Positions 40,625 through 51,223 of a stretch of DNA of 64,000 nt are shown piece after piece (position 1 is the first letter of the stretch; every line of letters begins with the position of its first letter). The translations under genes were made by a program, and so were the position numbers. The DNA is taken from assembly GCA_036403515.1 (NCBI GenBank), contig DASWQV010000059.1:124001-188000 (forward strand), given 5' to 3'. This DNA is from VRUE01 sp036403515. GTDB lineage: Bacteria > Actinomycetota > Thermoleophilia > Solirubrobacterales > 70-9. A model generated the notes under the pieces. That model was not told the DNA's origin. It saw only the letters and a list, made by a program, of their open reading frames with translations, and did no database searches.

Positions 40625-42511
40625 ATGAGTGGCTCCCGAATGCGATCGGCTTTCAGCGGGCGAACCGCCTGGGCGCGCAGCCTGCAGGCGCCGCTGCGCG
40701 ACTTCCTCACCACCGAGACGGGAAGCGCCAGCGTCCTGCTCGCCGCCGCGGTCGCGGCTCTCGCCTGGGCCAACCTCGACCTCTCCTCCTACGAGAGCGT
40801 CTGGCGCACGCAGCTCTCGATCCATGTCGGCAGCTCGGGCATCTCCCAGAGCCTTCGCGACTGGGTCAACAGCGGCCTGATGACGTTCTTCTTCTTCGTC
40901 GTCGGGCTCGAGGTGCGGCGCGAGTTCGACGTCGGCGAGCTGCGCGAGCGCCGGCGTCTGGCACTGCCGGTGCTGGCCGCCCTGGGCGGCATGGCGGTGC
41001 CGGTGGCGATCTATCTGGCCATCAACAGCGGCGATGGGGCCGCGCACGGCTGGGGGGTGGCGATGTCGACCGACACCGCCTTTGCCCTAGGCATGCTGGC
41101 CTTGGTCGGACCGCGCTTTCCCGACCGCCTGCGCGGCTTCATGCTGACGATCATCGTCGTCGACGACGCGGTGGCGCTGCTCGTCATCGCTGTCGCCTAC
41201 AGCGGCCAGGTCGACCTCGGGCCGCTGCTGATCTCGGTCGGCGTCTTCGGGCTGATCCTGACCGCCCTCGCGTTGCGGATCCGCCCCGGTTTGGTCTACT
41301 TCCTGCTGGCCGCGGTCGCCTGGGTAGCGCTGTTCGAGTCGGGCGTCGACCCGGTCGTGCTCGGCCTCGCCGTCGGCCTGCTCACCTGGGCCTACCCGGC
41401 GGGACGCGGTGAGCTGGAGCGGGCGACGGACCTCTTTCGCAGCTTTCGCGAGCAGCCGACGCCCGAGCTGGCCCGATCCGCCAGCGCCGGGCTGCAGGCT
41501 GCCGTCTCGCCCAACGCTCGCCTGCAGCAGCTCTACCACCCCTGGACGAGCTATGTGATCGTGCCACTCTTCGCGCTGGCCAACGTCGGCATCGCGATCG
41601 ACGGCGACTTCCTCTCGCGCGCGTACTCCTCGCCGCTGACGCTGGGGATCATCATCGCCTACGTGCTCGGCAAGCCGGTCGGCATCGCCGGGACCTCATG
41701 GCTGGTGGCAAAACTGAGCCGCGGCAAGCTGCGCCCGCCGGTCGGCTGGGCGGCCACGGCCGGGGGCGGGGCGATCGCCGGGATCGGCTTCACCGTCTCG
41801 CTGCTGATCGCCGCCCTCGCCTTCAAGGGGATCGAGCTGCGCGAGGCGAAGCTCGGCGTGCTGAGCGCGGCCCTCGCCGCCTCGGCCCTGACCTGGCTGG
41901 TCTTCCGCGCCACCGCGATGCTGCCCAGGCGGGCCCGTATCCGCGCCCTGCTCGGCAGCTCGGAAACGCTCGTCGACCTCGCCGTGCCGGTCGATCCCGA
42001 GCGCGACCACCTGCGCGGCCCGGTCGAGGCGCCGGTGACGGTGGTCGAGTACGGCGATTTCGAGTGCCCCTACTGCGGGCGGGCCGAGCCGGTGGTGCGC
42101 GAGCTGCTGGCCGACTTCGGCGACGTCCGCTACGTCTGGCGGCACCTGCCGCTCTCCGACGTCCACCCAAACGCCGACTTCGCCGCCGAGGCCTCCGAGG
42201 CCGCCGCCGCCCAGGGGGCCTTCTGGGAGATGCACGACCTGCTGCTCGACCACCAGGGCGAGCTGCGACCACCAGACCTCCAGGACTACGCCGAACAGCT
42301 CGGCCTCGACATCGAGCGCTACCACGAGGACTTGCGCCGACACGCCTACGCGCCGCGCGTGGAGGAGGACGTCGACTCAGCCGACATCAGCGGGGTCACC
42401 GGCACGCCGACCTTCTTCGTCAACGAGCAGCGCCACGACGGCGCCTACGACATCGAAACGCTCTCAGCCGCCGTGCGCGCGGCCGGCGCCCGCTCCGTCA
42501 TCACACCCTGA
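40625..42511 (+). CDS. nhaA: Na+/H+ antiporter NhaA fused to a DsbA-type thioredoxin domain
   Basis: About 628 residues (ATG at 40586 is an alternative start). Residues 20-425 are NhaA with about 11-12 helices: MTFFFFVVGLEVRREF, MSTDTAFALGMLALVGPRFP and IIVVDDAVALLVIAV, which holds the conserved transport Asp pair, and GGGAIAGIGFTVSLLIA. Residues about 450-628 are a DsbA/thioredoxin domain: EYGDFECPYCGRAEPVVREL with a CPYC redox site, and the cis-Pro loop SGVTGTPTFFVNEQR. The fusion is recurrent in actinobacteria. The soluble part may regulate transport in response to redox or fold partners; which side of the membrane it faces is not settled by sequence. Confidence 0.9.
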   Translation: MSGSRMRSAFSGRTAWARSLQAPLRDFLTTETGSASVLLAAAVAALAWANLDLSSYESVWRTQLSIHVGSSGISQSLRDWVNSGLMTFFFFVVGLEVRREFDVGELRERRRLALPVLAALGGMAVPVAIYLAINSGDGAAHGWGVAMSTDTAFALGMLALVGPRFPDRLRGFMLTIIVVDDAVALLVIAVAYSGQVDLGPLLISVGVFGLILTALALRIRPGLVYFLLAAVAWVALFESGVDPVVLGLAVGLLTWAYPAGRGELERATDLFRSFREQPTPELARSASAGLQAAVSPNARLQQLYHPWTSYVIVPLFALANVGIAIDGDFLSRAYSSPLTLGIIIAYVLGKPVGIAGTSWLVAKLSRGKLRPPVGWAATAGGGAIAGIGFTVSLLIAALAFKGIELREAKLGVLSAALAASALTWLVFRATAMLPRRARIRALLGSSETLVDLAVPVDPERDHLRGPVEAPVTVVEYGDFECPYCGRAEPVVRELLADFGDVRYVWRHLPLSDVHPNADFAAEASEAAAAQGAFWEMHDLLLDHQGELRPPDLQDYAEQLGLDIERYHEDLRRHAYAPRVEEDVDSADISGVTGTPTFFVNEQRHDGAYDIETLSAAVRAAGARSVITP

Positions 42512-42519
42512 AGCTCGAT

Positions 42520-42641
42520 TCCATCGTCCCACTCGAGGTGCAACGCGCTGTTCATCGCATTGAGCCGTAACGCGTTGCATTTCATCGTCCCACCCGAGGT
42601 GCAACGCGCTGTTCATCGCACTGAGCCGTAACGCGTTGCAC
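42520..42641. repeat. Tandem 61-bp repeat, two copies, each carrying a long palindrome, upstream of lon
   Basis: Two head-to-tail copies (42520-42580 and 42581-42641) differ at only 4 of 61 positions. Each contains TGCAACGCG, about 23 bases, then CGCGTTGCA; in copy 2 the stem extends to 13 perfect pairs (GAGGTGCAACGCG). The array fills most of the gap between nhaA and lon. Possible roles: operator array for a lon regulator, a transcript hairpin pair, or the footprint of a small non-autonomous repeat. Confidence 0.85.
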
Positions 42642-42722
42642 CTCGGCGGGATCTGCGATCTGGGCCCATTCAACAGTCGCGCTATCCTGTTCTGAGACTA
42701 ACTACAGAAATTGGACTTAGCT

Positions 42723-44994
<2,272 letters not shown>

Positions 44995-45014
<20 letters not shown>

Positions 45015-45330
45015 CTGCTCCCCGGTCCCCGCCGAGCTGCGGGCGACGGCGACCCTGCTCGAGCGCCGCTGGACGCTGGCGACGATCTACGCCTGCGCCA
45101 GCGGCGCGTCTCGTTTCAACGAGTTCCGGCAGTCGCTTCCGGGGGTCTCGCCAACGACGCTTTCCGAGCGCCTCGAGCAGCTCGAGGCCGCACTCATAGT
45201 CGAACGTCGTCTCGTCCCGGGTCGCCCGCCGCACACCGAGTACGTCCTCACCGCCCAGGGCAAGCGGCTCGCCGGGGCCGTCGCAGGGTTGCTCGAGAAA
45301 GGGACGGAGGAGGGACGCCGCGTCCGCTAG
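44995..45330 (+). CDS. HxlR-family winged-helix regulator
   Basis: 111 residues from an ATG inside the end of lon. The winged helix includes CSPVPAELRATATLLERRWT, ASRFNEFRQSLPGVSPTTLSERLEQLEAA and the wing VERRLVPGRPPHTEYVLTAQG, with an N-terminal Cys pair (RCRSC) that may sense redox or electrophiles as in HxlR/HypR. Translationally coupled to lon; it may regulate lon or a distant target. Convergent with the secreted-protein operon. Confidence 0.83.
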
Positions 45331-45358
45331 GAATTGCCGCCCGCCCGCCCGCCCGCCG

Positions 45359-48316
45359 CTAATTGCTCGCGGTGAGCGTTGCCGGCGTGTAGGCGGTGCC
45401 CGTCGAAGCCGCGACGGTGACGATTTCGCTGAAGGCGCCTGACGATTTCGAGGTGTAGGTGAACGTCGTCGCCGATTCGGCGGCGCCGGTGCTTGGAATG
45501 GCCAGCGGAGTGCCGCCGATCGTGCCGCCGCCATTGGTGGTGATTTTGGCGGCGTGGCCGGTGCCGACCGCGCTGGCCGTGTTGCCGACGCTGTCGGTGA
45601 CGGCGACCTTGGCCGTGACCGTGCCGCTGTTGCCGATGCCGGTCAGCGTGCACGTGAAGACGCAGGTGGGGGCAAGGGTGCCGGCGCTGACGCTGACGCT
45701 GGTCAGGCCCCATCTCGCTGCCGCGCCCGCCGAGACCGTCACCGCAAGGGGGGTCGGATCGGAGATCGAGCCGTCGCTGACGGTGATGTTCGCGGCGCCC
45801 GCCCGGGTGAGCTTCATCGCGCCGTTTTTCGTCGAGGAGACGACCGTGGCGACGCCGCTGGTGAAGGCGATCGCGGTTGCTTCGCCGAAGTTGAATGCCG
45901 TGCCGGCGCTGTCGGCGACCGTCGGAAGGGTTCCGCTTGGGCTGGCCGAGGCTCCTGAGAAGGTCAGGTTGTGGGCTCCGGCGTAGGTCGTTGCCGTGTT
46001 GCCGTAAGGGTCTTCCGCTGTCATCGTGAGGCTGTCGTTGGCGGCCGCGACCGGCGTGGTCGTAGCGGCGGCAAGCCCGAATTTGGAGGCCGCCGCCGCG
46101 GTGACGGTGACTGAGACGGTCGCCGTGGTGAAGGTGCCATCGCTTGCTTTGATGCTGGTCGCGCCGGACTTGTACAGCTTCATCGCGCCGTTTTTCCCAG
46201 CCGAGACGCTTGCGACTCCTTCGCTGAATTCGATCGGCGTCGCGGTGCCGAAGGCGATGTTCGCGCCGGAGGAGTCGGAGACGGTCGGGAGGGTGCCGTT
46301 CGGACCGGCCACGGCTCCGGAGAAGGTGATGCTGCGCGAACCGGTGTATGAGGTCGCAGTGTTGCCGTAGGTGTCCTGGGCGGTCGTGGTGGAGTTGCTG
46401 GCGACGGCGACGGTGGCGGTCGCGGCCGCGGCGAGCACCAGTTTCGCCGCGGCGGCGGGGCCCACCGTCACCACCAGTGGGACTTCGTTCGAGATCGAGC
46501 CATCGCTCACGCCGATGCTCGCTTTCTCGGCGTCGTAGAGCTTCATCACGCCGTTCTTGGTGGAGGAGACGGTGGCGACGCCCGCCGTGAAGGTGATCGC
46601 CGTCGCGGTCCCGAAGGCAGTTGCCGTGCCCGAGCTGTTGGAGACGGTCGGTTTGTTCGAGCCGATGACCGTCGCGCCTGAGAAGGTGAGGCTGCGAGAG
46701 CCGGCGTAGCCGGTCGCGACGTTGCCGTAGGAATCGAAGGCGGTGGTGGTGATGTTGGAAGAGCCGCCGGCGGTCATGCTGGTCAGCGAGGCGGAGAGGG
46801 TGAATTTCGCCGCTGACGCGGCGGCGACGGTTACGACCAGGGCGGTGGGTGTGAGCAGAGCGCCATCGCTGATTTTGACGCTGGTCGAGCCGCTCCTGTA
46901 GAGCTTCATGGCCCCGTTTTGGCCGGCGGTGGCCGTGGCCACACCGGCGCTGAAGAGGATCGTGGTGGCACTGCCGAAGGCGACGTCGGCGCCGGCCGAG
47001 TCCGACACCGTGGGCACGGTGCCGCCGGGGCCGGCCAAGGCTCCGGAGAAGGTGACGCTGTGCGAACCGGTGTATGAGGTCGCGGTGTTGCCGTAGGTGT
47101 CCTGGGCGGTTGCGGTGAGGTTGTCGGCTTCACCGGCCGTGGGGGTGGTGCTGGCGGCCGTCAAGGCGAATTTGGACGCTGCCGCCGGTGCCACCGTCAC
47201 CGCCGCCGGCGCCGCGCTCGCGATCGTGCCGTCGCTGACGGCGATGCTCGGCGACTCGGCCTTGTAGAGCGTCATCGCACCGTTGCTGGACGAGGAGGTC
47301 GTGGCGACGCCGGCGGTGAAGGTGATCGCGGTGGCGGTTCCAAAGGCGATCGCGGTGCCGGAGCTGTTGGAAACGGTCGGTTTGTTCGTGCCGATGACCG
47401 TCGCTCCGGAGAAGGTGAGGCTGTGGGAGCCGGTGTACCCGGTCGCGAAGTTGCCGTAGGGGTCCAGGGCGGTGATCGTGAGGTTGTCGGCTTCGCCTGC
47501 GGTGGGCGTGGCGGTGGCGGCCGTGAGGGCGAATTTGCCCGCCGTGGCCGGCGCCACCGTCACTGCCAGCGGCGTCACGGTCGAGATCGTGCCGTCGCTC
47601 GCTTCCAGGTTGGCTTTGCCACTCGCATAGAGCTTCATCGCGCCGTTTGTGGAGGCGGTGACGGTGGCGACGCCGGCGCTGAAGCTGAGCGCGGTGGACG
47701 CTCCAAAGGCGGTAGCCGCGCCGGAGCTGTCGGCGACCGTCGGTGCGGTCCCGTTGGGGCTGGCCGTGGCGCCGCTGAAGGTGAGGTTGTGCGAGCCGGC
47801 GTAGGTGGTGACCGTGCTCCCTTTTGCGTCCTTCGCGGTGATCGTCAGGTTGTCGGCGGCGCCGGCGGCCGGCGTCAGCGAGACGGCGCCGAGAACGAGG
47901 TGATGGGCTGGCCCGACCGTGATCGTCGCTGCTTTCGCCGAGCTGATCACGCTCCAGGAGCGCCATTTGGCGGTGACGATGTAGGAATAGGTGCCTGGTT
48001 CGAGCCCGCTGTCGGTGCAGGTCGTCACGACGAGGCTCGAGGAACAGCTGGCGCCGGCGCCTTTGCCATCCCGCGAGACGGAGTAGGTGACAGCGCCCGG
48101 CCCCGGGGCCGTGACGGCGTCCCAGGACAAGATGACGGCTCCGCCGGCCTGTGCCGTCGCGGTGAGCGTCGGTTTGGCGAGCTGTGAGATGCCCTTCGGC
48201 GCGCTGTCGCCGACACCGGTCGTGGTGAAGTAGGCGACGGCGGTGCCGGTCGCGACCATGGCGAGCAGGGCGAAGATCGCGACGCCGGCGATGCTGTCCG
48301 AAAGCAGCCGTCTCAT
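45359..48316 (-). CDS. Large secreted repeat protein with SipW-type leader and six Ig-like repeats
   Basis: 985 residues. The N-terminus MRRLLSDSIAGVAIFALLAM ending GTAVAYFTTTG is a SipW-type signal (AYFT just after the hydrophobic core). A fibronectin-III-like domain follows (VILSWDAVTAPGPGAVTYSV). Then six tandem repeats of about 122 residues, each with DNLTITAxDxYGN, GSHxLTFSGA, NGAMKLY and SDGxIS phrases, and a final divergent unit. The repeats look like immunoglobulin-like adhesin modules. It is probably a fibre, stalk or matrix protein on the cell surface. Third gene of an operon, overlapping the previous one by 4 bases. At DNA level the repeats span roughly 45750-47900. Confidence 0.8.
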   Translation of the reverse strand: MRRLLSDSIAGVAIFALLAMVATGTAVAYFTTTGVGDSAPKGISQLAKPTLTATAQAGGAVILSWDAVTAPGPGAVTYSVSRDGKGAGASCSSSLVVTTCTDSGLEPGTYSYIVTAKWRSWSVISSAKAATITVGPAHHLVLGAVSLTPAAGAADNLTITAKDAKGSTVTTYAGSHNLTFSGATASPNGTAPTVADSSGAATAFGASTALSFSAGVATVTASTNGAMKLYASGKANLEASDGTISTVTPLAVTVAPATAGKFALTAATATPTAGEADNLTITALDPYGNFATGYTGSHSLTFSGATVIGTNKPTVSNSSGTAIAFGTATAITFTAGVATTSSSSNGAMTLYKAESPSIAVSDGTIASAAPAAVTVAPAAASKFALTAASTTPTAGEADNLTATAQDTYGNTATSYTGSHSVTFSGALAGPGGTVPTVSDSAGADVAFGSATTILFSAGVATATAGQNGAMKLYRSGSTSVKISDGALLTPTALVVTVAAASAAKFTLSASLTSMTAGGSSNITTTAFDSYGNVATGYAGSRSLTFSGATVIGSNKPTVSNSSGTATAFGTATAITFTAGVATVSSTKNGVMKLYDAEKASIGVSDGSISNEVPLVVTVGPAAAAKLVLAAAATATVAVASNSTTTAQDTYGNTATSYTGSRSITFSGAVAGPNGTLPTVSDSSGANIAFGTATPIEFSEGVASVSAGKNGAMKLYKSGATSIKASDGTFTTATVSVTVTAAAASKFGLAAATTTPVAAANDSLTMTAEDPYGNTATTYAGAHNLTFSGASASPSGTLPTVADSAGTAFNFGEATAIAFTSGVATVVSSTKNGAMKLTRAGAANITVSDGSISDPTPLAVTVSAGAAARWGLTSVSVSAGTLAPTCVFTCTLTGIGNSGTVTAKVAVTDSVGNTASAVGTGHAAKITTNGGGTIGGTPLAIPSTGAAESATTFTYTSKSSGAFSEIVTVAASTGTAYTPATLTASN

Positions 48317-49056
48317 CCCCGGGCCGTCCCGGAGAACGAGAGCGGGAACTGGCTTCGCTGGCAGGCGTCCTGGTTTACCGGCAGGTCACGCAGCTGAATC
48401 GACGGGGCGGAGGCTCCCGGCGAGGGAAGGCTCACCGATCCGCTTGCCGGCACCTTGATCGGGGCCGTGCGGGAGGCGCTCGAGGCGGAGAGAACGAGGT
48501 TGTCGGCGCTGGCGCAACCGGCCGGATCGGCCGTCGCCCTGACCTGCAGGCTGGTGACGAGGATCGGCACCGGGTTCGGGTTTGCGATCGTCAGCGGCAA
48601 CGCTTGCGGCGCGGCGCCCGGGTAAAGGGGGCCGAGGCCGGCGAGCTGCGGCACGATCGAGAAGTCCATCGGCTCCAGCACGCGCCAGCGGAAGCGGACC
48701 GCGCCGCCGGGCTTCCCCCGGGCACCAAGCGCCCGCACCGAGAAGCTGTGGTTGCCGAAGGCCAGCTTGCTGAAAACGGCCGGCGCCTGGCAGGCGCTCC
48801 AGGAGTGGCTGTCGAGGCGGCACTGGAATCGCGGCTTGCTGGCGCGAACGCTGAAGCCGAACTTGGCGCTGGTCGATGTCGCAAGCCTGTCGGGGTGCAT
48901 CGTGATCTTCGGTCGAGACGGCGACCCGGCTCCCTGGGCCCGCTCCGATTGGGGAGCGCGCCCAGGGGCGGGGCCCTTCGGCACAGCCGCGTATGCGACG
49001 GCGCCAAGGCCGGCGATTGCGGCTAGCACGGCGGCCACGCCGCGAGTGGTGCGCAT
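48313..49056 (-). CDS. Secreted Ig-like protein of the SipW-type operon
   Basis: 247 residues. A signal/anchor (MRTTRGVAAVLAAIAGLGAV) is followed by a basic linker, then a domain with FQCRLDSHSWSAC and GNHSFSVRALGARG, the same Cys-paired fold as the C-terminus of the RTX protein at 25509. A third domain (LPLTIANPNPVPILVTSLQV, DNLVLSASS, QDACQRSQFPLSFSG) resembles the first protein of this operon (NQDACQGATLTLHLTNN), suggesting shared ancestry of the last strands. It overlaps the large repeat protein by ATGA. No enzyme motif; structural or adhesive role inferred. Confidence 0.72.
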   Translation of the reverse strand: MRTTRGVAAVLAAIAGLGAVAYAAVPKGPAPGRAPQSERAQGAGSPSRPKITMHPDRLATSTSAKFGFSVRASKPRFQCRLDSHSWSACQAPAVFSKLAFGNHSFSVRALGARGKPGGAVRFRWRVLEPMDFSIVPQLAGLGPLYPGAAPQALPLTIANPNPVPILVTSLQVRATADPAGCASADNLVLSASSASRTAPIKVPASGSVSLPSPGASAPSIQLRDLPVNQDACQRSQFPLSFSGTARG

Positions 49057-49079
49057 TGCCCCCGTCAGCCCTTTCGGGA

Positions 49080-49550
49080 TCAGTTATTGGTCAGGTGCAG
49101 CGTCAGCGTCGCACCCTGGCAGGCATCCTGATTGGTGCCCGTTTCGTTCATCGTCAGCGTCCCGGTGGCGGCGACGCTCTGGGCGTTGCCAGGGTTGATC
49201 ACCTGGTTTACGGGGACGGCCGCCATCGTGAAGTCGGGGTTGCCGCCAGTGATCGCGGTGCTGCAGCTCGAGTGCGCCCCGTCGACGGAGATACTGGCGA
49301 GGCTGACGGTGCCGACCCGCTGGACGCCCGAGGAGGGGTTGTCGACGGTGAAGGAGACCGGCGAGGACGAGCCCGGGTAGAGGCTCGATGAGATCGTGGC
49401 GTGCAGCGTCACCGCCGAGCTGGAGCCGGCAGTCGCGGTGCCTGTGCCCGATCCGCTTGACGTGAAGTACGCGAACGCGACGCCGGCCACCGCGAGCGCG
49501 CAGGTGCAGCCGAGCGCGACAAACGCCCTTTTCTTGGTGATCCAGCGCAT
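49080..49550 (-). CDS. Small secreted protein with SipW-type leader (TasA/camelysin-like position)
   Basis: 156 residues from the ATG at 49550 (MRWITKKRAFVALGCTCALA); the 44 upstream codons in frame are leader sequence. The hydrophobic core ends VAGVAFAYFTSSGSG, again the AYFT-type cleavage region of SipW-processed proteins. The mature part is a beta-sandwich-like domain rich in Ser/Thr with SSPVSFTVDNPSSGVQRV and a C-terminal NQDACQGATLTLHLTNN. First gene of a three-gene unit, 23 bases before the next. Fibre-forming proteins of Bacillus biofilms share this leader type, but homology to TasA itself is not evident. Confidence 0.72.
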   Translation of the reverse strand: MRWITKKRAFVALGCTCALAVAGVAFAYFTSSGSGTGTATAGSSSAVTLHATISSSLYPGSSSPVSFTVDNPSSGVQRVGTVSLASISVDGAHSSCSTAITGGNPDFTMAAVPVNQVINPGNAQSVAATGTLTMNETGTNQDACQGATLTLHLTNN

Positions 49551-49636
49551 TGCTTCCCCTAGTCGGTCAATAAAATGGATCCGGAGCCCAGTGCCCGGCG
49601 TGGGGTGGGCATCGACGAATGACGGAGAGGCCTTAA

Positions 49637-49660
49637 GTCTGCAAGGGCAGACAGTTTTTT
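49637..49660. other. Short hairpin with U-tract on the plus strand, in the leader of the secreted-protein operon
   Basis: GTCTGC-AAGG-GCAGAC followed by AG and six T on the plus strand. It has the form of an intrinsic terminator for plus-strand transcription, yet no plus gene is upstream. On the minus strand it lies 87 bases before the operon's first ATG and may be a leader hairpin. Confidence 0.45.
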
Positions 49661-49712
49661 CGAACTTGTCCACTTCGTACAACGGCTTATGGCTGCAAAC
49701 GGGCGCGAACGT

Positions 49713-49949
49713 CTAGCTATGAGCCAGTTCGCGATCGATGATCGCCCCGAGCGCATCGCCGACGCCGTCGGCCGGGGCGCCGCAGATCATCGCTCCAGAG
49801 GCAACGCCGCGGACGTTTTCGACTGCCCTAAGCGCGTGCCAGTGGGAATCGAACGACTCGCCCGAGGTCGCGACGGCGCGTCCGTCGCCGCCGAGCAGCC
49901 GCCAGCGCCACTTTCCTACGAGGTCTTCAAATGCGTCGAATCGGGGCAT
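49713..49949 (-). CDS. DUF1508 (YegP-like) small protein
   Basis: 78 residues from the ATG at 49949 (MPRFDAFEDLVGKWRWRLLG). One DUF1508 unit: GKWRWRLLGGDGRAVATSGE, DSHWHALRAVENVRGVA. The C-terminal 25 residues are extra. YegP-type proteins are small and often linked to stress; activity unknown. Upstream, 22 bases before the ATG, is a perfect actinobacterial-type LexA box, so SOS control is likely. Confidence 0.75.
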   Translation of the reverse strand: MPRFDAFEDLVGKWRWRLLGGDGRAVATSGESFDSHWHALRAVENVRGVASGAMICGAPADGVGDALGAIIDRELAHS

Positions 49950-49971
49950 CTTCGTCTCCTGGGGTCGGGTA

Positions 49972-49985
49972 CGAACATATGTTCG
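49972..49985. promoter_or_regulatory. LexA/SOS box
   Basis: CGAACATATGTTCG, a perfect 14-bp palindrome matching GAAC-N4-GTTC, the SOS-box core of actinobacteria and Bacillus. It lies directly upstream of the DUF1508 gene on the minus strand. Confidence 0.7.
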
Positions 49986-50051
49986 CATGGCCTGCGGCGG
50001 CAAAAGTCCGTCCTGCCAAAACGCCCACGCGGAGCGTGCGAGACCCAGGAA

Positions 50052-50093
50052 TCCAGCGCTGGAACCCGCCCGACGCCGGCGCCAACCAGAGCG
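50052..50093 (-). repeat. 42-bp exact repeat, intergenic copy downstream of the aldo/keto reductase
   Basis: Identical to 34261-34302 in the sulfatase gene. Here it lies 35 bases past the stop of the aldo/keto reductase, in what would be its 3-prime UTR. That transcript would be antisense to the sulfatase mRNA over all 42 bases. Confidence 0.8.
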
Positions 50094-50128
50094 AACCGAG
50101 AGGCCGCAAGCTTGGGCGGCCCTTTTGT

Positions 50129-51088
50129 TCAGCGCGGTGCGATCCGGTCCAGCTCGGCCAGGTCGCCCTCCCTTGGCTGCCAATCGAGCGCGGCGACGTT
50201 GGCTGTGACCTGCTCCGCGCGCGTCGCCCCGGCGATCACCGAGGCGACCGCCGGTTGCGCGGCGAGGCCGGCGATCGCGACCTCGAGAATTCCGACTCCG
50301 CGCTCTCGGGCGAACGCTTCGAGCGCCTCGACGACGTCGAACTGCTCGTCGCTGCCGGCCTGCCCGCGCGAGGCTAGGCGGCTGCCTTGCGGGCCGGGCT
50401 CACCGCGCCGATACTTGCCGGTGAGCAGACCGCTGGCCAGTGGAAAGTAGGGCAGGATCGAGACGCCGAGCCGCTCGCAGGCGGGCGCCACCTCGGCCTC
50501 GATCTCGCGTTGCAGCAGGCTGTATTCGTTCTGCAGGGTTACGAAGCGCGTCAATCCCCGTTCCCGCGAGATCCGCTCGGCCTCTTCGAGCTGCGAAGCG
50601 CTGAAGTTGGAGCAGCCGATCGCACGGACCAGGCCCTCCCCGACCAGCTCGTCCAGCGCGGTCAAAGTCTCCTCGAGCGGAGTGATCCCGTCCGGCTGGT
50701 GGTACTGGTAGAGGTCGATCCGCCCGACGCGAAGCCGTTGCAGCGAGCCCTCGATCGCCCAGCGGATGTACTCGCGCGAGCCGCGGGGCGCATCGGGGGC
50801 GCCCTCGGCGCCACTCATCTCCATGCCGAACTTCGTCGCCAGCACGAACTCCTCGCGGCGCCCCTCGAGCACCTCTCCCATCAGCCGCTCGCTGTTGCCG
50901 TCGCCGTAGATGTCGGCGGTGTCGAAGAGGGTGATGCCGGCGTCGAGCGCAGCGTGGAGGACTGCCGCGGTGCCGTCGAGGCCGAGGCGGCGGCCGAAGT
51001 TGTTGCAACCCAGCCCGACGGTCGAGACCCCGAGCTCGGAGTCGCCGAGGCGCCGGGTCGGAAGGGCGGTGCTGGGGAAGGGGGACAC
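50129..51088 (-). CDS. Aldo/keto reductase
   Basis: 319 residues. GTG at 51088 (VSPFPSTALPTRRLG) has AGGAG 5 bases upstream; the 470-codon extension beyond it is an antisense shadow of the MFS gene. AKR (beta/alpha)8 motifs: GCNNFGRRLG, DTADIYGDGNSERLMGEVL with the catalytic Asp/Tyr, ATKFGMEM with the Lys, YQYHQPD with the His, and the NADPH-binding VIAGATRAEQVTANVAAL. NADPH-dependent carbonyl reductase, substrate unknown. A looser GGGTAC stress promoter lies about 48 bases upstream. Confidence 0.9.
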   Translation of the reverse strand: MSPFPSTALPTRRLGDSELGVSTVGLGCNNFGRRLGLDGTAAVLHAALDAGITLFDTADIYGDGNSERLMGEVLEGRREEFVLATKFGMEMSGAEGAPDAPRGSREYIRWAIEGSLQRLRVGRIDLYQYHQPDGITPLEETLTALDELVGEGLVRAIGCSNFSASQLEEAERISRERGLTRFVTLQNEYSLLQREIEAEVAPACERLGVSILPYFPLASGLLTGKYRRGEPGPQGSRLASRGQAGSDEQFDVVEALEAFARERGVGILEVAIAGLAAQPAVASVIAGATRAEQVTANVAALDWQPREGDLAELDRIAPR

Positions 51089-51135
51089 GCCGGCTCCTCT
51101 CGCTCGTCTTGCCCTGCTCTGTCTAGGAAGCGCTG

Positions 51136-51162
51136 GTACCCAACCGTGAGGCTGGCGTAACC
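51136..51162 (-). promoter_or_regulatory. Looser SigB/SigF-type promoter match for the aldo/keto reductase
   Basis: On the minus strand: GGTTAC, 15 bases, GGGTAC. One base longer spacing than the best five sites. Confidence 0.35.
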
Positions 51163-51223
51163 ACTTCGCTAGCGTCCCGGCTCGCCGGGCGAACTTCTCC
51201 GCCCTCTGCTGCCAAAGGCCCAT

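Noticed and set aside
42520..42641. CRISPR array
   Set aside because: Only two adjacent repeat units with no spacers and no cas genes; better read as a tandem palindrome.
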